Of a DNA stretch of 64,000 nt, positions 33,320-44,340 are shown piece by piece. How positions within the stretch are numbered: position 1 is the first letter of the stretch; each line of letters starts with the position of its first letter. This stretch comes from Doryteuthis pealeii (Eukaryota; Mollusca; Cephalopoda; Myopsida; Loliginidae): the NCBI GenBank assembly GCA_023376005.1, contig CM042139.1, positions 134,921,745 to 134,985,744 of the forward strand, given 5' to 3'. Under the pieces are notes generated by a model. The model did not search any database. It saw only the letters and a program-made list of their open reading frames with translations, and had not been told where the DNA came from. The position numbers and the translations under genes are program-made.

Positions 33320-34260
33320 GCTGTATAAAAACTTGTATTGTATTGTATTGTTCTGTGCAACAGGAAACAAACGGTGGCCATTTGCAATATTACCACAATA
33401 TAGAAATGTTCCTGACTACTAACGAGTGTCTTTTTAATCGGGAAACTACATATCGCAAATGTGACTTGACCCCTTCTGAGAAAGAGATTATAACATATAA
33501 ACTTTCCAAATCAAATCTACATTAGAAAAATCCAAAATATTTTACAGATATCTCCAAACTGTGAAAATCTTTTTGCAGATCCTAAAACGGAACGATAATG
33601 GTCACTCGAGGGTTGTATACCAATGTTCTTTGTCATGTATGAAACGTGTAAATAACCCAGGCCTGACCAGTGAGGCATTTTTCAGGAGAATTGAAGAAGA
33701 ATAAACGTCAAGAAATACTCGCTATCATCTTTTGAAAAAGATCGGGACATGATTGAGACCAGTGAGAAAAGTACATATTCAAATGTGTTTGAAATGGACA
33801 AAGGAGAACAGGAAATTCGATTTGACGAAAGTTATGTTCACAGATGAAACTCACACAAAGCTTGATGGCCCTGATGGTTGGAGCAAAGATTGACTCGTAC
33901 ATGGATGAGATCGTCTTTCGGGAGAAACATCATATTTAAGCCAGATAATACTTCTTCGCATTCAGTGCATAAAAATACAGAGTACTATCAAAATATTAGG
34001 CTTGCATGCACCTCGTAAAATAAAATAGCCAGCCAAAAATCCAGACTCAACCCCAGCTTAAAACCTGTGGAGCATTCTGAAGCAACGTGTTTATGAGAAT
34101 AGACATCATTTTAGAATCAAGTGTTACCTGTGGCAGGAAATAGTCAATGTATCACGTGGAATTAAATCAGAGGAGATTCAGAAATTGACATGATCTACGG
34201 ACCAGCGCCTTTTCCAAGTCATTAAAAAAAGGATAACGTATCTCATTTTTGTTGAGTAAC
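33320..34260 (+). pseudogene. Tc1/mariner (Tc3-like) transposase, decayed, copy B
   Basis: N-terminal part: CDLTPSEKEIIT then KLSKSN (about 33460-33515), a helix-turn-helix start typical of Tc3-like transposases. Central: LAIIF, stop, KRSGHD (~33718). DDE region: a frame reading FTDETHTKLDGPDGWSKD (~33836-33890), in which FTDE is the second-catalytic-residue type motif and LDGPDGW is a family hallmark. Then MDEIVFREK in a shifted frame, and near 34060-34080 the NPSLKPVEHSEATCL-like stretch equivalent to the LNPIENLW motif. Many stops and frame changes. The terminal inverted repeats are not resolved. Confidence 0.75.
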
Positions 34261-34689
34261 TGGCCGTCATCCTTTGTTCCAGTTGTAAAAGAACTTAAAG
34301 TAAACAAGTGAGTAAACCAATAAGTTCTTGTGAGATAGTGTCCTTTAGGTCCGACGTCCTAGATGGTCCGAGTAGCAGTGAGCTAAGATTAGAATCAGGC
34401 ATTATAAATACACCAACAGCAGCAGCAGCACTGCCAGTGATTGGATAATAGGTTGCCTTCGATGGTCACGCGGTAGTCAACGAGTGTATATTTACAAGTG
34501 GCCATCTGGCACACGCCTTATATTACAAAAATCCAATAATTTTAACCAAATCCAAAATCATTTTTAAACTATGTTTACGTTTTTATTTCCATTTAGTTTC
34601 ATTTTAGTTATTGTATACACATAAAAATCTGTAAATATGATGGTTCTCCTAAATGTGATTCTTTGCTTTTTTAGCCAAAATTACTGGTG
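34261..34689. other. Spacer, no supported gene
   Basis: An (AGC)n run of five units at about 34417-34433. No gene recognised. Confidence 0.5.
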
Positions 34690-35246
34690 CTCTTTGAGGA
34701 AGGCTATCTAAGCATATGAGGTTCTTTTCGTACAGTCAGACACTCTCCCCACATCAAACATGATATCTCCAAAATGCCACCCCAAATCATAATATCTACG
34801 GCTCCTTATTGGTGTGTCAACCGTTGATGGCGATCTCGTCGATTTACACCTAACCTTCGCTCCAACGATCATCTTTTGTTCATTTTAAACACATTTTTAT
34901 GGGTACTTTTGTCGATCAATACTTTTCCACTTGTCTCAATCATGTCCCGACCTTTTTCAGAAGACGATAGCGAGCACTTCTAGACACTGTCGCTTCTTCA
35001 GTGCTCTTGAAAAGTGCCTCACTGGTCATAACTGGGTTATTTACAGCTTCCCGTTTAATTCGTGGCAAAGAACGTCGGGAGGCAACCCCCTGGTCGTGCG
35101 GCGTGGTTGGTAAGTTCATACTAAAATAGTCCCATAGGCATTGCTTACAATAGACTGACTCTACCCCTGCAGATAGCAAGAACTCCGCATAAAAGGGGTG
35201 TACAGGGCATGACACTAAACTGCATCTGATGGCAAGGTTACAGTTC
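34690..35246 (-). pseudogene. Tc1/mariner (Tc3-like) transposase fragment, copy C
   Basis: On the minus strand a frame reads GVASRRSLPRIKREAVNNPV then MTSEALFKSTEE and RSARYRLLKKVG (35075-34945), matching the linker between the DNA-binding and catalytic domains of Tc3-like transposases. Past a stop it continues with LRQVEKY and, near 34780, WGGILEISCLM, the counterpart of the MIWGGI-type segment. The catalytic DE part is missing or shifted. The region 35075-35246, in frame upstream, is unrelated sequence; its end (35189-35246) recurs at 29840-29905. Confidence 0.7.
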
Positions 35247-35439
35247 TTGAGATATGAGTAGTGAGTGAAACATCTTTATTGACATTACTCCCAGGTCTAC
35301 TCTGATCTGGTAGTACATCTTGAGGTACCATCTATAGGTCAAATACATCTGTTTGAAAATTATTCGTATTTTATAAGAACTAATGAAGAATAAACCTCCC
35401 AAGTAACAAATACAAAAAATGTAAATATGAACGCAATTT

Positions 35440-35595
35440 TCCCTACAGCTATGGGTAAATATTAGGACAGACTGGGCTCTTTACCTTAGTTAGGCAGCCA
35501 ATCTAGGAGAAGGAAAACTATGTTAAACCTTAAGTAATTGACCTTGTGTCGCCTCCTGCTCGTGCGTAGTGATTGGTAAGTATATAAGTCGGCAT
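35440..35595 (+). mobile_element. SINE family A, 3' half
   Basis: ACAGCTATGGGTAAATATTA, GGACAGACTGGGCTCTTTAC, AGTTAGGCAGCCAATCTAGG, ATTGACCTTGTGTCGCCTCC and TGCTCGTGCG in order. 5'-truncated. 35596-36075 holds no supported gene. Confidence 0.8.
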
Positions 35596-36072
35596 AAGTT
35601 GACATTAATTAACATGAATATCAAATAGTCAACTTTAGTTGTGCTTGTATCTATAGTTCAGAACGTTATTGTAAAGACATGCTATTAATCTCGAAAACAG
35701 TACCGCCAGAAAGTTAGCTTCAGTTACAGCATTTCCTTGCTCACAGCAGCTGGATAAAGTCGATCCATTTCTTCAACAGCACCTTTCGAAAAACATCTTC
35801 TTTGTTAAAATGTTTGCTTCCTTTTGCTTCTTTTCTTGTTGCCATGGAAACGAAGAAGCACTCAGCAAAATGAAGTTTCATTAATATATAGTTAGCAGTT
35901 CAGATGCAATATTGCTAATGGACTTTGTTCGTAATGAAAGACTCATTTTTATGAGTTTCTTGTGGCGATGACATGAAAGAAAAGAGAAATGAATCCGTTT
36001 TCAGAAAAGAAAAAATAGGGCCCGAAGCCAAAACTCTACTTCCTTCAAAATGTCTGTAATTTATCTGAATGG

Positions 36073-36075
<3 letters not shown>

Positions 36076-36126
<51 letters not shown>

Positions 36127-36166
36127 TTTTTTCCGTGTGCGTGTATGTCATGGTGTGGGTTTATGT

Positions 36167-36200
<34 letters not shown>

Positions 36201-36229
36201 GAGAGAGAGAGAGACAGAGAGAAAGATAG

Positions 36230-36321
<92 letters not shown>

Positions 36322-36350
36322 ACACACACACAGAGGGAGAGAAGGAAATA
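36076..36350. repeat. (TA)n / GTGTGT / (TA)n / (GA)n / (CA)n block
   Basis: TA 36076-36124, a GTG-rich bridge, TA 36170-36197, GA with CAGA interruptions 36199-36317, then a short CA run. Another CA/TA stretch lies at 36435-36495. 36496-36677 has nothing recognised. Confidence 0.93.
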
Positions 36351-36464
36351 ATTATTTTAACACGTTAAATTGAGCTAGGTGACTCATACATTAATGTGAT
36401 ATGCACATACATGCACACAAACACTCCCTCAAACACAAGCGCGCACACTCTCCCACATACACAT

Positions 36465-36495
<31 letters not shown>

Positions 36496-36677
36496 ATTCT
36501 GTCCATGATCTATAAGTATATCTACATCCAATAATAATCTATCCACGTGACTACATCCAATAATAATATTGGAATATTTCCAATAGTTAAATTAAATATA
36601 ACATATTAATTCATAAATCCGTATGGAAATATAATATATAAACATAAACATCTCATTGCATATATAGACTTATGTTG

Positions 36678-36902
36678 GTGGTTATCTTTGTAGGAAATGG
36701 ACTCGCCGACTCGAGGTTGTTTAGATTTCACATCACGTTAATACAAATAGGAAAGGTATCCATCCAACTATCCTCCCTCAAGTTGGGTAGACTGAGCTCT
36801 TTAATCTTGGTTAGGCAACCAATCTAGATGAAGGACAATTCTGAATATAAACTTCGCTTTTGAAGTTGACTTTGTGTCACATCCTACTCGTCAGGAGGCG
36901 TT

Positions 36903-36905
<3 letters not shown>
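36678..36905 (+). mobile_element. SINE family A, copy ending in palindromic (TA)n block
   Basis: GGAAATGGACTCGCCGACTC (head, with the B box mostly lost), CAAATAGGAAAGGTAT, GTAGACTGAGCTCTTTAATC, GGTTAGGCAACCAATCTAG, AGTTGACTTTGTGTCACATC and CTACTCGTCAGGAGGCG. The last 25 bp are duplicated twice in the adjoining (TA)n block. Confidence 0.75.
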
Positions 36906-36985
<80 letters not shown>

Positions 36986-37011
36986 TACATCCTACTCGTC
37001 ATGAGGCGTTG

Positions 37012-37072
<61 letters not shown>

Positions 37073-37097
37073 AACGCCTCCTGATGAGTAGGATGTA

Positions 37098-37159
<62 letters not shown>

Positions 37160-37165
37160 ATATAT
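36880..37165. repeat. Palindromic block: three SINE-tail copies embedded in (TA)n
   Basis: The SINE tail (ATCCTACTCGTCAGGAGGCG plus TTGG) occurs at 36880-36904, again direct at 36984-37013, and inverted at 37071-37100. Each is separated by pure (TA)n of 57-80 bp. Copies two and three form a 30-nt-arm hairpin with only two mismatches. Low-complexity Tyr/Ile frames here are repeat translations. Confidence 0.95.
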
Positions 37166-37379
37166 GTATTTGACATAACAGAAGTACAGATTTTCAAAAT
37201 CTGCGTATAATTTTCAAGTATTTATTAAAATAGGTATACAGTTAAAGAGGTTTATATAAATAAAATGTCCATAAAAGGGATAAAATGTTAATCTTAATAA
37301 ATGAAGATAGTTTTATTTGTATCGCATAATATTTACTGGGTAAGCAATATGCAATTTTCTTCTTAGGAATATATGGCAT

Positions 37380-37381
<2 letters not shown>

Positions 37382-37454
<73 letters not shown>

Positions 37455-37460
37455 GAGAGA
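37382..37460. repeat. (TA)n-(GA)n compound microsatellite
   Basis: TA passing into GA at about 37421. Confidence 0.93.
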
Positions 37461-37539
37461 GATGGAACGAGAAATAACATTTGCAAAGGCTGATAAAAAA
37501 GAAATTGAAAAAGAAAGAAAAAAATAATCAGAATAGTTA

Positions 37540-37593
37540 AACAACAACAACAACAAAAACAGTAGCAGCAGAAGCAGCAGCAGCATCAGCATT

Positions 37594-37638
<45 letters not shown>

Positions 37639-37645
37639 AACGGTG
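37540..37645. repeat. Trinucleotide cluster (CAA, AGC, ATC, AGC)
   Basis: (CAA)n, (AGCAGC)n, an (ATC)n run of about ten units (37592-37627) and (AGC)n occur side by side. The minus-strand Met/Leu-rich and Asp/Ala-rich frames are their translations. Confidence 0.9.
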
Positions 37646-38019
37646 AATAAATAATAAAACCAATTCAATATAGCCACATAAATAACTACCCAGTATAAAT
37701 CAAAACGTCCATCCCAGGATGCCCCACAAATTAGATCATCCTTCCAAGTATGCCGCACACAATACTATATACAAGGATACTGACTACGCAAGAACCAGTT
37801 GCTCCGTTAATCACATAGGTTATAAATTGAGTCACCAAGCGCGTTTGACTATGTGACTATCGTATCTTGATCACAATGTATTCATCACGTGGTATGACCT
37901 CAGGTTACCTAAGCTTGTAAAATATTCACCCAGATAAGTACTGAATAGGCTAATCGCTGCTTAACTATGTTGATCGAGTGAGAATCGGTGTTCCTAAGTC
38001 AAACTAATTCCTTCTTTTT

Positions 38020-38045
38020 CTTTTTTTTTTTTTTTTTTTTTTTTT
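38020..38045. repeat. Poly-T run
   Basis: About 27 consecutive T residues, which may be the poly-A tail of a minus-strand retroposed sequence. The flanks 37646-38015 and 38046-38520 hold no supported gene. Confidence 0.85.
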
Positions 38046-38524
38046 ACTAGAGCGGGGAACTATTATTTCTGGGTAACCAAATGAAATCGCAAGGGAGGTA
38101 ACTTCTTTTTGAAATCATTCATAAAATAAATGAAATAAACTTATCTGCTAGACTACATCACAAAAATCAATTGACTGTAAACTGTCATGAATATTTCCTG
38201 GTTGTTTTGCATCTTATTTACAATGTTTAATACATATTTTTTTACTTATTTGAATGCCCGTACATTTGAGGAATTGAAAAAAATCAGATTTGAAAAGAAG
38301 GTCATGAATGAATTTGGTCAATTCTATCTGCATAGATTATTGAGGAAATCAGTTAATATTTAGAAGTGAATGACAGCTTAGAATAGAATAGAATGAGTTT
38401 ATTTTTTTACTGTTTGGATTAATACATCATAAAGATTAATAGCAATAAACTATTGGGTATTAAACTCACCTTATTTATTAAAGACCTGTAAAAAAAGTCA
38501 CTTCCATTATACTGTAAGTAGGGA

Positions 38525-38790
38525 AAACCACCTCTGTGTAACGGCTACCGTTATAGGAAGTGGAATCGATGACTCGAGTTCAAACCCGGAACAAGGTTGT
38601 TTGTGTTTTTCTTCGCTCTAATGTCATTGAGGAATGTATGAATGTAACTTTTCTTTCCAAAGCTAAGGTTAGATAGTTAAACAGACTGTAATCTTTACTC
38701 TGATTAAGGCAACACGTCCAGGAGAAAGAAAATTCTGAATCTAAATCATTTTACTCGGCTTACAAAATTGACCTTACCAAGACAAAATGT
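38525..38790 (+). mobile_element. SINE family A, nearly full-length diverged copy
   Basis: Head GTGTAACGGCTACCGTTATA and GACTCGAGTTCAAACCCGG (B box ~38574-38590), then TCTAATGTCATTGAGGAATG, AGACTGTAATC, AAGGCAACACGTCCAGGAGA and AAAATTGACCTTA. It retains both pol III boxes in recognisable form. Confidence 0.75.
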
Positions 38791-41040
38791 AAACAATGAA
38801 TGATTGTTTTTCTTTAAAATAGTCCCCTTGGAACTCAACTCACTTATTCCAGTTATTATCTCATTGGTTGAACCAAGTCTCCCTTTGATATAAAGTTGTA
38901 GGTTAATACGGAGTTATCTTATCTTGGTTTGGAGGTGTGTCTTTTTTGGCCTCTTGATACATCACTTCTTTCATCTCGTGACCGATGGTCAGGTGAGAAG
39001 CGAGATCGTTTTCCCTTGCTACTTTTGGTCATGACCTTGGTTGCGTGATCACCTATTCCTATCTCTCCCCAGCGAAATAAATCTTATTGCTACATAGTTG
39101 CGATGAAGATCCTTTAAACTTGTGTCGGATAAACCTTTAGATTAGCTTTTGCATTATCAAATATGGTTTTGATTGCTCTTTTGAGTATTGTCTATGATTT
39201 ACATGTTTGGGATATATATATATATTATTGTGTTATTGCATGGTGTATGCATTAGACATTTACATGTTTTGTCCATATTGTTCATACGAGTTAGTTGTTT
39301 GATTTACTTACCGAATGTCCAGTGTTAGTGTATCCATAGATGCACTAATGAATTATAAGGACCCAGTGTTGGTTATATACCAATACGCACAGTTCTTATG
39401 GGTAGAAGTATTATCATTTTATTTCCTATAATATCCCTGCGTGCATAAATCTTACCCTTGAGTTAAACTTTCAGTTTAGAAAAAAAAAACTTTAGCAAAC
39501 GAGACACACAGATTTAGGTCTGGTGGGTATGGAAAATAAGAGGTTCCTTACTTCTGTTTGTCTGCTTGTTGGTTGGTTGTTTGGTGTTACGGTATGTCAA
39601 ACCTTTTGGGTTATTTTATGTCGAAAACAGTTTTGTTTTATTCATTTTTGTTGGGTAGTCAATTTAAAAAAATTTTTTTTGATCTATTTACTTAGATCTA
39701 TTTACCATAACATTTACTGTCACTCCAGGTCAGAGTGGATCCCAACCGATAGGGCTACCTTACCCCTGTAAAATAATACGAACTTTCCTTTCAAAAATGG
39801 TTTCCAACCAGAATTTTAAAAACAGAATTTGACTATGTATCAAAGACTCAGCTTTAATTGATTAAATCAATTATTTAATTAAAGAAAATCTAATATCAAT
39901 TTTTACATTTGTAAAAGTGTTCATAAGGAATTTGAAAGTTTTAAAATGGATAAAATAAAATAAATGTTGCTTTCTGGGTAACGTTTAGTTCTGTTTATTT
40001 ACTTAAATTCTTAGTGGAAAAAGAAAATAGAAGATATCTGATACAGAATCGACTCAAGCGTAAGAAAAATATATCCTGTCTTATAAAATAGATCGATCTA
40101 ATTCTAAAATGACATTAAAACGCTGTTTAATATCACTGATCTCGGGAACTTAGTTTCAATGTTAACTGAATTTCAAAAGAAAGCTTTAATCAAACTCAAT
40201 TCTCAATTTCCAATTATATCCAAAGCCATTTAATTACAAACACGTTAACATACTTATAGGGTTTCCCGCCGATTAATTTGCATATAAACGAACTGCACAT
40301 CAGCCTTGTACTTATAAATACAGAAATCTTCTGTTATTTCTCTTCCACTAATTGAACTTGTAATGCTTAGTTCAACCAATCAGGACTCAGGTTGAGGTAT
40401 TCTCCGTTTTGGAAAACCAGCGTTCTTTGCCTCATAATTTCCGATTATAAAGCTCTATTATTAAATGACTCAAGTAATTACATTTTCAGTTACCAGTCTT
40501 CACTCTCAAAGGACGGGTAGAGAGGAGGCGACTCGATTCAAATGGCGTTCTACAATAGCACTGGAGAATAGTGCCTCTGCTTCTCGACCGACTGATTTTA
40601 AATAGCAGTAACAACGTATTCTTAAAGAGATTACTGTTCTTAAATCGACAAAGGTTACAGTAACCTTAATGCAATTTCAGGTTCTTGTGGATCGTCACAG
40701 AAATAATCAGTGGAACCATTCATAATTCGAATGTCAAAGAATGCAACAACTGTATTAATAAATATAATCAACAATTTTCTGGTCTCAGCTTCGGATCAAT
40801 GAAGTTATATTCTTGTCTTGGATTTGTCATGTTTTTTTTATTTTGAAATTTTATAATTTCTTCATAGATATGTTAAAACCTATTCTAACAGAAATTTAAG
40901 TATTGTATCAACGAATTCCTATATTTCTTGATTATTAAAAACACCGTTTTTTTTTACATTGGAATCTAAAAATACCTATTCTACAAATTCATGAAAAAGG
41001 CAACTAATCGTCGGGTTTTAATAATATTATTTACCCAACG
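38791..41040. other. AT-rich spacer, no supported gene; possible promoter-like site
   Basis: No coding region recognised over 2.2 kb. At 40277-40284 an octamer ATTTGCAT is followed about 30 bp later by TATAAATA (~40313) and about 60 bp further by CAACCAATCAGGA. This could be a polymerase promoter or an LTR remnant, but no transcript is evident. The frame at 39523-39771 is Phe/Leu-rich with no domain. Confidence 0.35.
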
Positions 41041-41044
41041 TCTT

Positions 41045-41216
41045 TACATGACCAGAATGTGACACAAAGTCAAATTTAAAGCAGAACTCAGAGTTTTCCT
41101 TTAAACCGGTTGTCATATTGTTAAATAGCGCAGTCTGTTCTACTATGTACCCAAAGTTCTCACAATGATATTAGTTAGCTCTATGGGAAATGCAGACAGT
41201 CTCGTCCAGGATTTAG
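41045..41216 (-). mobile_element. SINE family A, truncated in its head by SINE family B
   Basis: ATGTGACACAAAGTCAAATT, GAGTTTTCCTTTAAACCGGT, GCGCAGTCTGTTCTACTAT and CTCGTCCAGGATTT occur in minus order. The copy stops inside its B box exactly where the plus-strand SINE at 41218 begins. Confidence 0.7.
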
Positions 41217-41217
41217 G

Positions 41218-41455
41218 TGGCTCACGAGGCATAGTGGTTAACTTACTAGACTGATAAATCGTAGTAAGCGTGTAAGAACTACAGTCACGTTATTATGTTC
41301 ACTTTCGGACGAATACCGTTGGGAAAGGCATGAACACTCTCAACCCCCTAGCTATGGGTTAAATTCTACCACTGCTATTATTCTACTAGGATGACTTTGG
41401 CAATAAATAATCCCCAAAGGTTGATATGCCATTAAACAAAGAATCCAAATCAAAG
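41218..41455 (+). mobile_element. SINE family B, full-length reference copy
   Basis: Head GGCATAGTGGTTAACTTACT and GTAGTAAGCGTG, then GTCACGTTATTATG, GGACGAATACCGTTGGGAAA, CCCCTAGCTATGGGTTAAAT, CACTGCTATTATTCTACTAG, GATGACTTTGGC, and the tail GGTTGATATGCCATTAAACA. Part of the body (ATACCGTTGGGAAAGGCATG, AGCTATGGGTTAAA) is shared with family A, so the two families have a common central domain with different 3' ends. Confidence 0.7.
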
Positions 41456-41779
41456 AAATATATAGACGGATTAAATCAGTTTATCAAAAATAAAATTCCA
41501 TCACTTTTATATGTAGAAATATTTAAACAAATCAAGCCATCGTCTAGGATCTGAACTCGGGCCACCGTGTCCAATTCCGACAACGATAATTATTACAATA
41601 CGGGCATCTCCATTTAATAAAATACAATGTTTTTTTAAGTATATTCCGACACAAAATTTTGGAGGTAGAATTACACCATTTATCTCCAATTCTTAATAAA
41701 TTTGTTTAATTATTTAATTAAAGTAAATATAACAATAACTTGAGATTTCTAAAATGATAATTCCCCGAAGAAATATGTT

Positions 41780-41890
41780 AAAGAATCCAGTCTGCTGTAC
41801 TATTTAGCTATAGGTGGAGAGAGGATATTTGGATTCATACCTTTTCCCAAGAATATTTGAGCATTAGGATAATGATATTCGGTTAGTATT
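41780..41890 (-). mobile_element. SINE family A body fragment
   Basis: TTAAAGAATCCAGTCTGCTG, ATTTAGCTATAGGTGGAGAG and GGATTCATACCTTTTCCCAA in minus order; ends truncated. Confidence 0.6.
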
Positions 41891-43714
41891 TAAAAGTAAA
41901 ATATTACATTCATTGACACACTGAGAGCGTATACAGGAAAGATGTTGGATTACCTCTTTAAAGGCTTTATAATAAAGCACTAATAATAAGTAAAGGATAT
42001 ATTATTACGTAAATATTAGATTGTCTAATCAGAACAATCTATGAAATGAGTTATCTAATGACACCAATCAATGAAACGAGTTCTTATTGCTATGAATTAA
42101 TGGAAACTAGTAATTAAGCTTATTACATAGATTGTCAGATGGACATTATTAAAAAGTAGAAGTGGCTACCTGGCGACGCCTGGATAGAGAGAGGGGAGCT
42201 AGTCCATTATTACTGAATTATGAGTTGGATCTTCATTAAAATCCCTATGTTATAAAAGACCTTGCCTTGATCCAGCCTGGTGGGACATCAGAAAAAAGTG
42301 CACAAACACTTTGAAAAGAAAAAGCAATGTCTTCTATTTAAAATATTAAATGCAAAAAAAAAAAAAATGAAAGAAAGAATTCCATGCTGTTACTATTTAA
42401 ATTTTATTGTTTAATTATCTTCACGATGATAAATCAAATCTTCATTAGCTTTGCTCAAAGAGCAAGATCTGATGATAGTTAATGAGTATATATATTTACT
42501 TTGTCCGTAATTGATATATTTTCGTAGTTTCCTCCGACATACATAAACATATACATACATACATACATACACACAACTGCTCTTTATATATGTATAGATA
42601 GATAGATAGATAGATAGATAAAGGTTGCAGACATACTTTTATCAAATTCTATGATAATTATTCGTATTTAAAGGAAGTATTATTTTCTTTTATCGTTTAT
42701 TACGGATCAATGTTTGTTTATAGCAAACGTAGCGTACAGAAGACAAAATATCTGAAGAGTTCATAATTACTTACTTTTGAATGTGTAGAAGAATGATAGT
42801 TGGTTGAATATATCGTTTCCTCTTACGGTATAAATGTAAGAAAAATTTCCGACGAAGTGATAGCAAAGATATTTTATTGCCTGAGCAAACTTAAATGGAA
42901 GAGGAACATACATGACAAAAGATAGAAAAAAAGATTATACATCGTTGTATATGAGAAATATCTTAATAGGAAAATAATCTTTTAGTAGATAAGAATCTAG
43001 GCGCTCCTAAAAAAGAAAAAATTAAACATTTACACGTTGAGCATATTTTCGTGTGCCCTGTGACACAAAATGCTGGGTACACAAATGCCTCTTGTCCTGT
43101 AGACAGGAAGCACAAGTGGTGCATGTTAACTCTGAGAAGGTTGGATGGTCTAAGAGAAATTAACTTTGACGCTTCCATCCATATATTGCTGCGCGCTACC
43201 CCATCTAATGCCTGCAGGGAGACACGGGAGGAGTTTACTTCTCGCGTCTCTGATTAGTCGAAAGATGTAATCCTAAACATTTTTTTAAAATGGATGAAAT
43301 AAAATAATATTGCTTTTCTAGGTAACTGATTATTTTTATCTAGTTATTTGTATTTTTCGTCTCGGTTTCCGATCGATGAGGTTACATCCTTGTCTTCGAT
43401 TTTTCATTGTCTCTTTATTTTGAAGTGTTATCATACTTTATAGTAATTTCCCGATTTTCTCTAACTAAAATTTAAGAAACATAAAGAATTACAGCGGATA
43501 AGTTGTATCAACGAGATCCTATATTTATCGACTTTTCAACAACATTTTTTTTACTTAATACTAAAATGTACAAACATTGATTATTTCAAAGTTTCATAAA
43601 AAGTCAACCAATTGTCAGATTTTAATAACATTTTCCGGATTTATTTAATGGAAGTTTCTTTTAAAAGTTTTTTCCTCTAAAAAAACAAGGAGGCAACATT
43701 TTACGGTTTACGGT
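41891..43714. other. AT-rich spacer with tetranucleotide repeats
   Basis: (CATA)n at 42553-42572 and (TAGA)n at 42593-42620. A TATAAAAG site near 42252 follows a GGATCTTCATT segment. The frames at 42963-43257 on both strands show no domain I recognise, though the plus frame is Cys/Arg-containing and mixed in composition. No gene supported. Confidence 0.4.
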
Positions 43715-43988
43715 AACGTGGTTCCCGTAATGTAATGGTCATCCTCGTAGAAAAATAGACACGGTGACTCGAGTTCAAATCCTGGACGAGTTTGGTTGCA
43801 TTTTATATAGCGCTAATATCCTTGGGAAATCCGACTATTCTCCTTCAAGCTATGGGTAAATAGTAGGACAGACAGGGTTCTTTAAACTTGATATGACAAC
43901 AGGTCTAGGAAAACAACAACTCTGAATTAAACTTCGCTTAAGAAATTGACCTTGTGTCGCATACTGCTCGTGCAAAGGGGTTGGTAAA
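43715..43988 (+). mobile_element. SINE family A, full-length copy next to the satellite
   Basis: Head CCGTAATGTAATGGTCATCC (A box) and CGAGTTCAAATCCTGGACGA (B box, ~43761-43780), then TATAGCGCTAATATCCTTGG, AAGCTATGGGTAAATAGTAG, GACAGACAGGGTTCTTT, CTTAAGAAATTGACCTTGTG, and TCGCATACTGCTCGTGC. The satellite edge begins about 180 bp further on. Confidence 0.85.
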
Positions 43989-44164
43989 TAGATATGGTAA
44001 ATTTCAAGAGAATTGTTCATTCAAACAGAATCTGTTCTCTTCTGCTGAAAGTGGTAGAACCAGTTTTATTGCATGATGTCCGATGCTTAAAACTCTTTCA
44101 TAGATGAGAATGCCGATGGGTCTGATTTCTTTCATTGCATTGTTTCTTTCATCTATTGTTTTTT

Positions 44165-44340
44165 TCTTTCTTTATTTTGTACAATATCGTTTAAGTCTAT
44201 TCCTTTTTTGTACTATATTTTTTCTTTATTGATTACAATATCGTTTCTTTATTTACTTTCTACAATACTGTTTCTATTTTATTTTGTACGATATTGTTTC
44301 CTTTTTTATTTTGTACAATGCAGTTTGTTTATTTTTTACA
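44165..44340. repeat. Monomeric edge of the satellite (23-31 bp units)
   Basis: TTTTGTACAATAT-like phrases recur with spacings of 31, 23, 27, 26, 27, 23 and 27 bp (anchors at about 44179, 44210, 44233, 44260, 44286, 44313, 44336 and 44363). The units differ from one another much more than units inside the array. The small frames here are repeat translations. Confidence 0.85.

Noticed and set aside
42963..43257. Cys-containing small protein frames on both strands
   Set aside because: Overlapping frames on opposite strands of similar length, no signal peptide, no known cysteine spacing.
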